From positions 1,364,001 to 1,428,000 of the forward strand of contig NZ_JAGFMD010000001.1 of assembly GCF_017592825.1 (NCBI RefSeq): DNA of 64,000 nt, in the 5' to 3' direction. A model generated the notes under the pieces. That model had not been told where the DNA came from. It searched no databases and saw nothing but the letters and a program-made list of their open reading frames with translations. Each line of letters begins with the position of its first letter. Within the stretch, counting starts at the first letter, position 1. Of the stretch, positions 44,478-52,823 are shown piece by piece. This DNA comes from Roseivirga sp. E12. GTDB taxonomy: Bacteria; Bacteroidota; Bacteroidia; Cytophagales; Cyclobacteriaceae. A program made the translations under genes and the position numbers.

Positions 44478-44861
44478 TTAGTCCAGATTTTCAAGTATTT
44501 CTTCAATTGTACTAAGTATCGATTCTCTTACCCTATTGATTTGAGTTAACACTTCATCATCAGTAAATCGAATAACAGTGAATCCCAGTGCTTCTAATCT
44601 AGTTTGCCTTATAGCATCTTCATTGGCCACTTCACCATGTTCGTGGGTTAGTCCATCAACTTCAATAATAACCTTGAGATTAAGACAGACAAAATCAGCA
44701 ATGTAACGATCTATTGGCCTCTGCCTTCTGAATTGATGACCTTCAAGCATTCTAGCCCTAAGCACATATTTCCATAAACAAGCTTCAGCCTTCGTCATTC
44801 TCTTTCGGAGGGCATTGGCATTTTCCTTGAGGTGCTTGTTATAGTGGTTATTGGAAGGCAT
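44478..44861 (-). CDS. DUF559 / Vsr-like endonuclease-domain protein
   Basis: The protein of about 128 residues has the DUF559 pattern. It begins KENANALRKRMTKAEACLWK, continues HQFRRQRPIDRYIADFVCLN, and has the core VIIEVDGLTHEHGE followed by LEALGFTVIRFTDDEV. The D-x(n)-E-V-D-G arrangement is that of the PD-(D/E)xK nuclease superfamily, related to the Vsr mismatch endonuclease. The biological role of DUF559 proteins is unknown. I chose the ATG giving MPSNNHYNKHLK. An upstream ATG adds 14 residues. The gene lies between two nearly identical direct repeats, which suggests it arrived or spreads as a unit with them. Confidence 0.8.
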   Translation of the reverse strand: MPSNNHYNKHLKENANALRKRMTKAEACLWKYVLRARMLEGHQFRRQRPIDRYIADFVCLNLKVIIEVDGLTHEHGEVANEDAIRQTRLEALGFTVIRFTDDEVLTQINRVRESILSTIEEILENLD

Positions 44862-44910
44862 ATGTGCAAAATGAAGATAGCGAAAGAAAACTTGTTGGTC
44901 CACCCCCTAA

Positions 44911-44926
44911 CCCCCGCCAGCGGGGG
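44911..44926. repeat. GC-rich hairpin CCCCCGC-CA-GCGGGGG
   Basis: A near-perfect 7-bp stem with a 2-base loop lies upstream of the DUF559 gene inside the repeat-bounded segment. Its base composition is far more GC-rich than its surroundings, which points to a dispersed repeat element. Confidence 0.6.
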
Positions 44927-44975
44927 AAAGCGAAGCCTGTCAGTAAGCAGGTAACATCAAAAAACGGTAGACTTG

Positions 44976-45012
44976 TCCTCCCTTGAGGGAGGTGCCGATA
45001 GGCGGAGGGAGA
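44976..45012. repeat. Right direct repeat flanking DUF559 gene
   Basis: This copy of the 44436-44472 unit has the two changes that complete both of its palindromes (CCTCCC-TTGA-GGGAGG and GGCGGAGGG). It ends one base before the last codon position of the converging lysR reading frame (stop at 45014-45016). Confidence 0.75.
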
Positions 45013-45013
45013 T

Positions 45014-45880
45014 TCAGAGCAATTCCAAAAACTTACCCAAAGCCTCATTCCTGTTCTTAGCATCCCAAACAGCCATCAGCTTAGTGCGCTGCGGCAAGTG
45101 ATCGAGAGGAATAAAACGCACTCCCAAATCCACTCCGCCTTCAAGTGCAGATGGCACAATAGCCACCCCCAGCTGCCGCTCTACCAGACGAAAGATGCTA
45201 TTGGCTTGTACTGAGCGATGAGAAACCTTAGGTTCAAAATCATGATCTGAGAAAATACTCATGATGTTGTCATAATACTCTTGGCTGTAATCGTTGGAAA
45301 AAAGGATAAACTGCTCCTCTTTAAATTGATAAAGGCTTTCAAACGATTCTGGCTGAATGGCATGTTGATCTGACACGACTAGTGAAAACGAATCCTCCAA
45401 TACCACTTGTTGCTCAAAGCCCTTATGCACACTTTCGAGTCTCACGAAACCAATGTCCAGTCGATCATGAGCGATAGCATCTAGCTGGTCTTTGTTGTTC
45501 AACTCATCTAAAGATGCGTGGATATTTGGGTGTGACTTACTCATCTCTTCAAGCAATTCAGGAATAATATTCTGCATTGCCGAGCCTACAAATCCTACCC
45601 TAATCTCGCCCTGCTCCCCTTCTCCTTTACGCTTAGTCGCCTCAACTACTCGGTCCAAGTGATTGATGATGTAGTCGGCTTCATCCATTAAGTATTTACC
45701 AGCTTGTGTTAGCGAAACACTCCGCTTTGTACGATGGAACAACTTAGTCCCTAAGTCCTCTTCTAGCTGTTGAATCTGCTTTGACAAAGCCGGTTGAGTA
45801 ATGAAAAGCTTTTCCGCAGCTTTAGCAAAATGCAACTCCTTGCCCAATGCGAGTAAATACCTAAGATGACGTAATTCCAT
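45014..45880 (-). CDS. LysR-family transcriptional regulator
   Basis: The 288-residue protein has the N-terminal LysR winged HTH (HLRYLLALGKELHFAKAAEKL, then FITQPALSKQIQQLEEDLG). A periplasmic-binding-like effector domain follows, with GEIRVGFVGSAMQNIIPELL and IGFVRLESVHKG, resembling the BenM/CatM/HcaR-type group. It diverges from hutH, with 100 bases between them that contain an inverted repeat. It is therefore the probable activator of the histidine utilisation genes. The effector, perhaps urocanate, is inference. The direct repeat of the DUF559 segment abuts its 3' end. Confidence 0.9.
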   Translation of the reverse strand: MELRHLRYLLALGKELHFAKAAEKLFITQPALSKQIQQLEEDLGTKLFHRTKRSVSLTQAGKYLMDEADYIINHLDRVVEATKRKGEGEQGEIRVGFVGSAMQNIIPELLEEMSKSHPNIHASLDELNNKDQLDAIAHDRLDIGFVRLESVHKGFEQQVVLEDSFSLVVSDQHAIQPESFESLYQFKEEQFILFSNDYSQEYYDNIMSIFSDHDFEPKVSHRSVQANSIFRLVERQLGVAIVPSALEGGVDLGVRFIPLDHLPQRTKLMAVWDAKNRNEALGKFLELL

Positions 45881-45882
45881 TG

Positions 45883-45928
45883 ATTCCTAATAGTTATTAA
45901 TCAATAATAATAAATCATTTATAGGAAT
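45883..45928. promoter_or_regulatory. Inverted repeat between lysR and hutH
   Basis: ATTCCTA (45883-45889) and TAGGAAT (45922-45928) frame a very A+T-rich stretch with TTATTAATCAATAATAA inside. The position directly upstream of lysR and in the hutH leader suits a LysR binding region. No standard -7 element for hutH is clear. Confidence 0.4.
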
Positions 45929-45980
45929 TACTAATTAGAAGTAGATTTAAAGTTGATAAATCGAGTAACCCTTAAAACCT

Positions 45981-47522
45981 ATGAAGGAATTCAACTACGG
46001 ATCGGATCGCTTAACCACAAGTGTTGCATTAAAAATCGCCCGAGGTCAAATCAACGGAACACTCACAAAAGACACCATCGATAGGGTCAATCAGAGCGCT
46101 CAATATGTCAAAGAAATCACCGAAAAGGAGACTACGGTATATGGAGTCAATACGGGCTTTGGACCACTTTGCACTACTAAAATATCAGCTAAAGACACCG
46201 AAACGCTTCAATACAATATCCTCAAAAGCCACAGTGTTGGTGTGGGAAATCCAATTGCCCCAGAACTGAGCAAATTGATGATGATTCTGAAGGTGCACTC
46301 GTTGGCCAAAGGGTTTTCAGGTATACAGTTAAGCACTTTAGAACGAATCGCTTGGCATATTGACAATGATGCAATTCCTGTTGTGCCAGAAAAGGGATCG
46401 GTCGGTGCATCAGGTGATTTAGCTCCATTAGCTCACCTCTTCCTACCATTGATTGGCTTAGGAGAAGTTTTCTATCAAGGTGAAAAAATCAGCACCAAAT
46501 CACTGTTTGACAAAACTGGTCTAACATCAGTGGCTTTAGGACCCAAGGAAGGTCTGGCATTAATCAATGGCACCCAATTTATTGCTGCTCATGGAGTTGA
46601 GGTACTCGACAGGCTTTATAACTGTTTAAGCCATGCCGACATCATTGGTGCTATGATGATCGAAGCATTGCAAGGTTCCATCAAACCCTTTTCTCCAGAA
46701 CTGCATGCACTTAGACCATTTAAAGGGAACCAACACGTTGCGAATAGAGTAAAGACGCTACTGCAAGACTCTGAGATTCTATCGGCACACGCCAATTGCG
46801 ATCGCGTACAAGACCCCTATTCGCTACGTTGTATTCCTCAGGTTCATGGTACATCAAGAAACACTTGGCTGCATCTCAAAGAACTTTTAGAGGTAGAACT
46901 CAATGCTGTAACGGACAATCCCATCATTTTAAGTGCAGAAGAAACCATCAGCGGTGGAAACTTCCATGGCCAACCTCTGGCCCTTCCTTTAGACTATGCA
47001 GCATTGGCTGCGGCTGAATTAGGCAATATTTCGGACCGTAGAATATACCTGTCATTGGAAGGAAAAGTAGAAGGCTTACCTCAGCTATTGATGAATGACA
47101 CCGGAATCAACTCAGGTTTTATGCTACCGCAATACACCTCTGCTGCGCTGGTAAGTGAGAATAAGAGCCTCTGCTTTCCGGCAAGTGCCGATAGTGTACC
47201 AACTTCTTTAGGTCAAGAAGATCATGTGAGTATGGGATCTATCAGCGGGAGAAAAGCCTTGGAAATCATCGGCAATTTAGAGCATATACTCGCGATCGAA
47301 TTACTATGTGCTGCACAAGCTTTCGATTTTAGACGTCCTCTTAAGTCGGGAGAAGTTCTGGAAGCCTGTCACGCCCACACACGAAGCAAGATTGATCATG
47401 CAGAAGTCGATCGTATCTTCTCGAAAGACATCGAAAAGGCTCATAAAATCATAGAGAGCAGGGCCTTCCTTGAAATTTGCAAAGTCAGCAGCGACCATCA
47501 TTCATCTTTTGAAGTTTACTAG
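45981..47522 (+). CDS. hutH: Histidine ammonia-lyase
   Basis: It removes ammonia from L-histidine to give trans-urocanate, the first step of histidine degradation. The 513-residue sequence has the MIO prosthetic-group tripeptide Ala143-Ser144-Gly145 in GSVGASGDLAPLAH. It also has the conserved VYGVNTGFGPL near the N-terminus and the NGTQFIAAHG and HGTSRNTW-like motifs of the aromatic lyase family. Length is typical. hutU starts one base after its stop, and hutI follows, so the three enzymes lie in pathway order. The divergent LysR gene is the likely regulator. Confidence 0.95.
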   Translation: MKEFNYGSDRLTTSVALKIARGQINGTLTKDTIDRVNQSAQYVKEITEKETTVYGVNTGFGPLCTTKISAKDTETLQYNILKSHSVGVGNPIAPELSKLMMILKVHSLAKGFSGIQLSTLERIAWHIDNDAIPVVPEKGSVGASGDLAPLAHLFLPLIGLGEVFYQGEKISTKSLFDKTGLTSVALGPKEGLALINGTQFIAAHGVEVLDRLYNCLSHADIIGAMMIEALQGSIKPFSPELHALRPFKGNQHVANRVKTLLQDSEILSAHANCDRVQDPYSLRCIPQVHGTSRNTWLHLKELLEVELNAVTDNPIILSAEETISGGNFHGQPLALPLDYAALAAAELGNISDRRIYLSLEGKVEGLPQLLMNDTGINSGFMLPQYTSAALVSENKSLCFPASADSVPTSLGQEDHVSMGSISGRKALEIIGNLEHILAIELLCAAQAFDFRRPLKSGEVLEACHAHTRSKIDHAEVDRIFSKDIEKAHKIIESRAFLEICKVSSDHHSSFEVY

Positions 47523-47523
47523 T

Positions 47524-49530
47524 ATGAACAAGTTCCACCAACAACTCCAAGAAGGAATTCCTTCAAGCCTTCCAAAAGCCCTAGTCTTCGATCCAGAAAT
47601 CAATCGAGCTCCCAAACGCAAAGACATACTTTCTGATTCAGACAAAAAGCTCGCTATCCGAAATGCATTAAGGTACTTTCCTAGCGAATGGCATGGCCAA
47701 CTCGCTGCTGAGTTTTTAGAGGAGCTCAATGCCTATGGCAGAGTCTATATGTATCGTTTTATGCCGAAAGATTTCGTTTCTGCCAGAAGTATTGAAGAAT
47801 ACCCTGGGAATTCAGAGCAGGCAAAAGCACTAATGCTCATGATTCAGAACAACCTAGATCCAAAAGTCGCCCAGCACCCCTACGAACTAATCACCTACGG
47901 TGGAAATGGAGCGGTCTTTCAAAACTGGGCACAGTACAGACTCGTAATGAAGTATCTTTCTGAGATGACCGATGAACAAACCCTAGTTATGTACTCTGGT
48001 CATCCAATGGGACTATTCCCATCCAGTAAAAATGCCCCTAGAGTTGTGGTCACAAACGGCATGATGATCCCAAATTATTCGAAGCCGGATGACTGGGAGA
48101 AATTCAATGCATTAGGCGTTACTCAGTACGGTCAAATGACGGCTGGTTCCTATATGTACATTGGCCCACAAGGAATTGTCCATGGCACCACAATAACTGT
48201 GTTGAATGCTGCCAGAATGAAGAGACCTGATGGCAATTTCAAAGGCTTGCTCTTTGTCACCTCAGGCTTAGGTGGTATGAGTGGTGCTCAACCGAAAGCA
48301 GCTAAAATTGCCGGCCTGGTTTCGGTAACAGCCGAAGTAAACCCAAAAGCAGCCTACAAAAGGCAAGAGCAAGGATGGGTAGATGTTGTGATTGAAAATA
48401 TTGACGAACTCATCACTCAGGTTGAGCAAGCGAGAAAAGCTGGCGAAAACACTTCTTTTGCTTACCTCGGCAACATTGTTGACGTTTGGGAAGGCTTTGA
48501 AAATGCTGGACTTACGATTGATTTCGGTTCTGATCAAACCTCTCTGCATAACCCATTTGCCGGTGGCTACTACCCTGTCGGCATGAGTTATGAAGCAGCC
48601 AATGAAATGATGGCAGAGCAACCAGAAAACTTCAAAGAAGAGGTATACAAAACGCTCAGAAGGCATGCTCAAGCCATCAACAAACAAACCGCAAAGGGCA
48701 CCTATTTCTTCGATTACGGTAATGCCTTTTTGCTAGAGGCCGGTAGAGCTGGAGCGGATGTCTTCAAGTCAGATTCACAAGAGTTCAAATATCCTTCTTA
48801 CGTTCAAGACATTATGGGGCCTCTGTGTTTTGACTATGGCTTCGGGCCATTCAGATGGGTTTGTGCTTCAGGTAAACCAGAAGATTTAGACGCCACGGAT
48901 GCCATTGCCGCGACAGTTATTGAGCAAATGCTCGAAGAAGCTCCAGAAGAAATTAAACCTCAGCTTCAAGACAACCTACACTGGGTTAAGGAGGCTAAAA
49001 AGAATCAGTTGGTGGTGGGCTCTCAAGCGCGAATTCTTTATGCAGATGCCCAAGGTAGAATGAGAATCGCAGCTGCCTTTAATGAGGCGATTAAAAATGG
49101 AGAGATAGGTCCAGTCGTGCTAGGGCGTGACCATCATGACGTTTCTGGAACAGACTCTCCTTACAGAGAGACTTCTAACATCTATGATGGGTCTCAATTC
49201 ACAGCTGACATGGCAGTCCAAAACTTTGTTGGCGATGCCTTCCGAGGTGCTACCTGGGTGTCCCTGCACAATGGCGGTGGCGTTGGCTGGGGAGAAGTCA
49301 TAAATGGCGGTTTTGGTATGTTCCTTGATGGTTCTGAAGAAGCTGATCAAAAGCTCAAAAGCATGCTCTTTTGGGATGTCAACAACGGAATTGCCAGACG
49401 TAATTGGGCTCGAAACCCTCATGCGATGAGCGCCATTGACCGCGCCATGCAGTCAGAACCTAAGCTGAAAGTCACGAAACCACAATTGGTTGAAGACACC
49501 TTGATTAACAACCTATTTACATCATCCTGA
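47524..49530 (+). CDS. hutU: Urocanate hydratase
   Basis: It hydrates urocanate to 4-imidazolone-5-propionate using a tightly bound NAD+. The 668-residue protein begins MNKFHQQLQEGIPSSLPKAL. It contains the NAD-binding Rossmann stretch FVTSGLGGMSGAQPKAAKIA and the active-site region FGFGPFRWVCASGKPEDL-like YGFGPFRWVCASGKPEDL with Cys447. It is about 110 residues longer than the Pseudomonas enzyme, with an extended N-terminus, as in other Bacteroidota-type urocanases. The ATG directly after hutH is chosen over an upstream in-frame start inside hutH. Its stop codon lies in a hairpin of a repeat-like element. Confidence 0.94.
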   Translation: MNKFHQQLQEGIPSSLPKALVFDPEINRAPKRKDILSDSDKKLAIRNALRYFPSEWHGQLAAEFLEELNAYGRVYMYRFMPKDFVSARSIEEYPGNSEQAKALMLMIQNNLDPKVAQHPYELITYGGNGAVFQNWAQYRLVMKYLSEMTDEQTLVMYSGHPMGLFPSSKNAPRVVVTNGMMIPNYSKPDDWEKFNALGVTQYGQMTAGSYMYIGPQGIVHGTTITVLNAARMKRPDGNFKGLLFVTSGLGGMSGAQPKAAKIAGLVSVTAEVNPKAAYKRQEQGWVDVVIENIDELITQVEQARKAGENTSFAYLGNIVDVWEGFENAGLTIDFGSDQTSLHNPFAGGYYPVGMSYEAANEMMAEQPENFKEEVYKTLRRHAQAINKQTAKGTYFFDYGNAFLLEAGRAGADVFKSDSQEFKYPSYVQDIMGPLCFDYGFGPFRWVCASGKPEDLDATDAIAATVIEQMLEEAPEEIKPQLQDNLHWVKEAKKNQLVVGSQARILYADAQGRMRIAAAFNEAIKNGEIGPVVLGRDHHDVSGTDSPYRETSNIYDGSQFTADMAVQNFVGDAFRGATWVSLHNGGGVGWGEVINGGFGMFLDGSEEADQKLKSMLFWDVNNGIARRNWARNPHAMSAIDRAMQSEPKLKVTKPQLVEDTLINNLFTSS

Positions 49531-49590
49531 AGTCATTTCAGGGGCCCAGAGATGCTGAAACACCTCGAAGCTTCGGGGCGGCATGACGAT
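49524..49590. repeat. Degraded dispersed repeat at the hutU 3' end
   Basis: CCTGAA-GTCAT-TTCAGG forms a hairpin that includes the hutU stop codon. It is followed by GATGCTGAAA, the palindrome-like CCTCGAAGCTTCGGGG and GCATGACG. The CATCCTGAA...TTCAGG...ATGACG pattern resembles a repeat family I recall in Bacteroidota intergenic regions. It could also attenuate transcription into hutI. Confidence 0.5.
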
Positions 49591-49617
49591 TCATAATCAA
49601 AAATAGTAACTTCAACT

Positions 49618-50844
49618 ATGCAAAAGGTTTTTACCAATATCGGCACACTTGCTCAAGTTAGAGCGTTCGGCACCAAGATTCTTCGTGGTGCGCTCATGGC
49701 AGATGTTCCCTCTCTCAAAAATGCCTGGCTTAAGGTAAAAGACGGTTTGATTGAAGATCATGGCACTATGGATGAATTCCAAGCTGACAGCACATATGAG
49801 GTCATCGACTTACAAGGCCGCATGGTTACACCAACTTTTATTGATTCGCATACTCACTTAGTTTTTGCTGCCGATCGTGATGAGGAATTTGTAATGAAGA
49901 TTAAGGGAATGGACTATCAATCCATTGCTGCTGCTGGAGGTGGTATTGTGAACTCAGCTCGAAAACTTCAAGAAGCATCATTCGAGGCCTTACTCGATGG
50001 TGCTAGGCAAAGGCTTTCTGAAGCTATTTCCAGTGGAACTGGAGCCATTGAAATCAAGAGTGGCTACGGACTAACGCTTGAAGCGGAGATAAAAATGCTT
50101 CAAGTGATAGCCCAGCTCAAACAAGAGTTCCCCATTCCCATCAAATCTACTTTTTTGGGAGCCCATGCTTTTCCTCATGCTGATCGGGAGAAGTACATGA
50201 AAACTATTCTTCAAGAAATGCTACCAGAGATTTATTCTCAAAAGCTGGCTGACTATATAGACTGTTTCTGTGAAGAAGGTTATTTCACTGTCGATCAAAT
50301 GTGTCATATTTTGGAAGCTGGAGAGAAATATGAGCTAAAGCCAAAGGTTCATGTGAATCAGTTTAATGCCATCGGAGGGATAGAAAAGGCTATCGAATTT
50401 GGTGCTGTGTCAGTCGATCACCTAGAAGTGCTCCCTGAATCTGAAATGGTGCTACTAAAGGATTCCGATACCATTCCTGTCGCCCTGCCTGGATGTTCTT
50501 TCTTTATCAATATTCCCTTTGCCCCAGCCAAAAAGATTATCGAAAATGGTCTACCGTTGGTATTGGCTTCAGACTTTAACCCGGGTTCGGCCCCATCATT
50601 CAACATGGGTCTGATCAATAGTTTGGCGACTATGAAAATGAAGTTGCTGCCTGAAGAGGCTTTCAATGCCACAACTTACAATGCGGCTTTCGCTCTAGAA
50701 CTTCAAGAAGAAGTTGGAACCATTACCAAAGGTAAAAGGGCGAATTTCATTGTTTCCAAACCAAATAGAACACTCAACTCGATCGCCTATAATTTCGGAG
50801 TGAATTGGATTGATTCTGTTTATATCAATGGTGAAAGGTTCTAA
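49618..50844 (+). CDS. hutI: Imidazolonepropionase
   Basis: It hydrolyses imidazolone-5-propionate to N-formimino-L-glutamate, the third step of histidine degradation. The 408-residue amidohydrolase has the metal-binding motif DSHTHLVFAADRDEEF near residue 80. The family-specific AIEIKSGYGLTLEAEIKML, STFLGAHAFPHA and KVHVNQFNAIGG follow, with the late metal ligand region LASDFNPGSAPS. Length is typical of HutI. It is the last hut gene visible. No formimidoylglutamase or hutF/ftcD homologue is seen downstream, so the final step must be encoded elsewhere. Its stop overlaps that of a converging lipoprotein gene. Confidence 0.95.
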   Translation: MQKVFTNIGTLAQVRAFGTKILRGALMADVPSLKNAWLKVKDGLIEDHGTMDEFQADSTYEVIDLQGRMVTPTFIDSHTHLVFAADRDEEFVMKIKGMDYQSIAAAGGGIVNSARKLQEASFEALLDGARQRLSEAISSGTGAIEIKSGYGLTLEAEIKMLQVIAQLKQEFPIPIKSTFLGAHAFPHADREKYMKTILQEMLPEIYSQKLADYIDCFCEEGYFTVDQMCHILEAGEKYELKPKVHVNQFNAIGGIEKAIEFGAVSVDHLEVLPESEMVLLKDSDTIPVALPGCSFFINIPFAPAKKIIENGLPLVLASDFNPGSAPSFNMGLINSLATMKMKLLPEEAFNATTYNAAFALELQEEVGTITKGKRANFIVSKPNRTLNSIAYNFGVNWIDSVYINGERF

Positions 50845-51473
50845 TTGACCACTGTATAAACTTCGTTGGGGGTTTGTAAGCCTTTATGAATTTGAAAACG
50901 AAGTAGACCTGCCGTTAAGCTGAAATCTACACCTACAATGTCATTATCATCTACACAGTTGGGGCCGCTAGGTTGTTTACAGTCATTATTGGGATCGAAA
51001 AAATAGGTCAACACATCATCGTAAGTGGTCCCATTAATGGTCATGCTTGAGGTTCTATCTGAAGTGGATGGGCTCATCGCACCTCCATCAAAAAAGATGA
51101 AAATATTGGCATCACCCATACTGATCACCATTTGTAAGTCCGAGGTGGAAGTATCATCCCTGAACTTATTTAATTCAACGGTCAGATCGGAAATACCGCC
51201 AGACACATCGAATCGCTGTGTAGCATTCGTGGAACAAGCGTTAAGGTCTGGAGAACCAAAGCCTCCACAAGTCTTACCGCTATCCTCCACATCAGTCCCT
51301 TGAAAACTCATGGTCACCTCATTGCCAGCACCATTGCTAAAGGTCCGACCCGAAGACATTTGATATTTCAAATTGTTTAACTCAGATTCCTCGAAGGGTA
51401 GGTCACATTTCTTACAACACCCAGCGGTAACTAGTGAACAAACAATAACACAAAGTGCGATAAACCTTTTCAT
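50841..51473 (-). CDS. Lipoprotein of unknown function
   Basis: The 210-residue protein begins MKRFIALCVIVCSLVTAGC, a lipoprotein signal with Cys19 as anchor. An ATG ten codons upstream is in frame but less suited to a signal. The mature part is beta-rich and Cys-containing (KTCGGFGSPDLNACSTNATQ, then DPNNDCKQPSGPNCVDDNDI), so disulfides are likely outside the cytoplasm. DPNNDC and VDDNDIVG look like acidic, possibly calcium-binding, turns. I do not recognise a family. It diverges from another small lipoprotein gene and shares a stop overlap with hutI. Confidence 0.65.
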   Translation of the reverse strand: MKRFIALCVIVCSLVTAGCCKKCDLPFEESELNNLKYQMSSGRTFSNGAGNEVTMSFQGTDVEDSGKTCGGFGSPDLNACSTNATQRFDVSGGISDLTVELNKFRDDTSTSDLQMVISMGDANIFIFFDGGAMSPSTSDRTSSMTINGTTYDDVLTYFFDPNNDCKQPSGPNCVDDNDIVGVDFSLTAGLLRFQIHKGLQTPNEVYTVVN

Positions 51474-51543
51474 AGTTTTTTTATTTATGCAACAATGATG
51501 CAATATGATAAATTATGTTGCGGTCTAACCAAAAAGATCAGAA

Positions 51544-51587
51544 TTAACATAAGTTTAACGTATTGACACTATTTTGAAACGATTAGT
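51544..51587 (+). promoter_or_regulatory. Weak TTAAC-type repeat array (site D)
   Basis: TTAAC at 51544 and 51555, TTGAC at 51563, TTGAA at 51574 and TTAGT at 51583 form a run resembling the arrays at 54212 and 59759, but with an 8-base step where those have 9 and more mismatches. It lies upstream of the small lipoprotein gene at 51678. No good -7 element follows at the expected distance. Confidence 0.35.
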
Positions 51588-51677
51588 TGTCCCCTATAAA
51601 AGTTTTATCCATAAACTATGATCACAACCATCTGGCTCGGTCTTGGGTCTAATAGTTCAAACTAATCGTTTAAGCTT

Positions 51678-52133
51678 ATGAAGAAATCTCTCAACCTTTG
51701 GATACTAGCTATAATACTGATTCAGGCCTGTTCGAATGAGGAGGACGCGCAACCTACATGCATTGCACCTCCCAGTTGTGGTCAGATTGTGCCAAATCAA
51801 GTGAATTTCACCATTTTTAATAGCACCACCTTAAACGTTTTGGGCTATAACGTAGTTAAATCGGCTTCCGACTTTGAAAGTGTACAGATCTCAGCTGGCG
51901 AGCTTCGATGCTGGCATAATTTTTCTCGTACTGATGTATCAACCTTAGAAATAACTTTAGGTGAAGGGGAAGATGATCAGAATGCCTTCAACATAAGTCT
52001 TGCGCTAAATCAGACCATCACTATTGAAGATGGTGAGACATATTGGGTAGATGTAAATCATCGGGACAATAGCTACATCGCCTCAATTTCCAAATATGAC
52101 CCGACTGTTTGCAACGATACCGTGGACAATTAG
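51678..52133 (+). CDS. Small lipoprotein of unknown function
   Basis: The 151-residue protein starts with MKKSLNLWILAIILIQACS, a lipoprotein signal with Cys18 as anchor. The mature part begins with a Cys-bearing linker (CIAPPSCGQ) followed by an apparent single beta-sandwich (VNFTIFNSTTLNVLGYNVVK, ISLALNQTITIEDGETYWVD). No catalytic motif is visible. It lies directly before the converging end of the first two-component system (one base apart) and downstream of a weak TTAAC-type array, so it may belong to that regulon. I do not recognise a family. Confidence 0.6.
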   Translation: MKKSLNLWILAIILIQACSNEEDAQPTCIAPPSCGQIVPNQVNFTIFNSTTLNVLGYNVVKSASDFESVQISAGELRCWHNFSRTDVSTLEITLGEGEDDQNAFNISLALNQTITIEDGETYWVDVNHRDNSYIASISKYDPTVCNDTVDN

Positions 52134-52823
52134 TCAATCCTCTAGGACAAACCCTTTGCCGTGTACATTGGTAATTTTCACCTGCGGATCTCGGCTCAGG
52201 TATTTGCGCAGTTTAGAAATAAACACGTCCATACTCCTCCGATTGAAATAGTCACTCTCTCCCCAAAGCTCTTTCAGAGTGGTTTGTCTATCTAGGATCT
52301 GACCCTTTCTCAAGCAAAGTTGCCTTAGAATTTCAGCCTCTTTGGAGGTGATAGTTTGTTTTTCCCCGTCAAAAATCAATGTTTGATTGGGGTAGTCAAA
52401 GCTGTATTGACCAATTTGATAGGTGATGGATTGACTTTCTTGCCTGTGCAAACCACTCCTTTTCACAATAGCATTAATCCTAGCGATCAATTCCTCCTCA
52501 TCCACAGGCTTAACTATATAGTCATCGGCACCTGCCTTGAAGCCTTTCAGTTTATCTATTTTCAAGGCTTTAGCCGTTAGAAATATCAACGGAACCTCTG
52601 GCGATCCTCGTTTAATCTTTTCTGCCAGCGTAAACCCATCCATTTTGGGCATCATCACATCAAGAAGGCAAAGATCGAACCTACTACTTTCAAAAGCATC
52701 GAGACCTTGCAAACCATCTTTTACCCAGGTCACTTTGAACTCATGCACCTGAAGATACTCCTTGAGAATATAACCAAGGTTATCATCGTCTTCAACCAAA
52801 AGAATACTGACTTTATCACTCAT
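52134..52823 (-). CDS. OmpR-family response regulator (system 1)
   Basis: The 229-residue protein has an N-terminal receiver with the acidic triad EDDD and phosphoacceptor Asp55 in LCLLDVMMPKMDGF. The conserved Thr/Lys region is FLTAKALKIDKLKGFKAGAD and DYIVKPVDEEEL. The C-terminal winged helix (ITSKEAEILRQLCLRKGQIL, then SMDVFISKLRKYLSRDPQVK) is of the OmpR/PhoB type, which binds direct repeats. It overlaps its kinase gene by one base. A paralogue at 56755-57438 is very similar throughout. TTAAC arrays upstream of neighbouring genes are its probable targets. Confidence 0.93.
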   Translation of the reverse strand: MSDKVSILLVEDDDNLGYILKEYLQVHEFKVTWVKDGLQGLDAFESSRFDLCLLDVMMPKMDGFTLAEKIKRGSPEVPLIFLTAKALKIDKLKGFKAGADDYIVKPVDEEELIARINAIVKRSGLHRQESQSITYQIGQYSFDYPNQTLIFDGEKQTITSKEAEILRQLCLRKGQILDRQTTLKELWGESDYFNRRSMDVFISKLRKYLSRDPQVKITNVHGKGFVLED

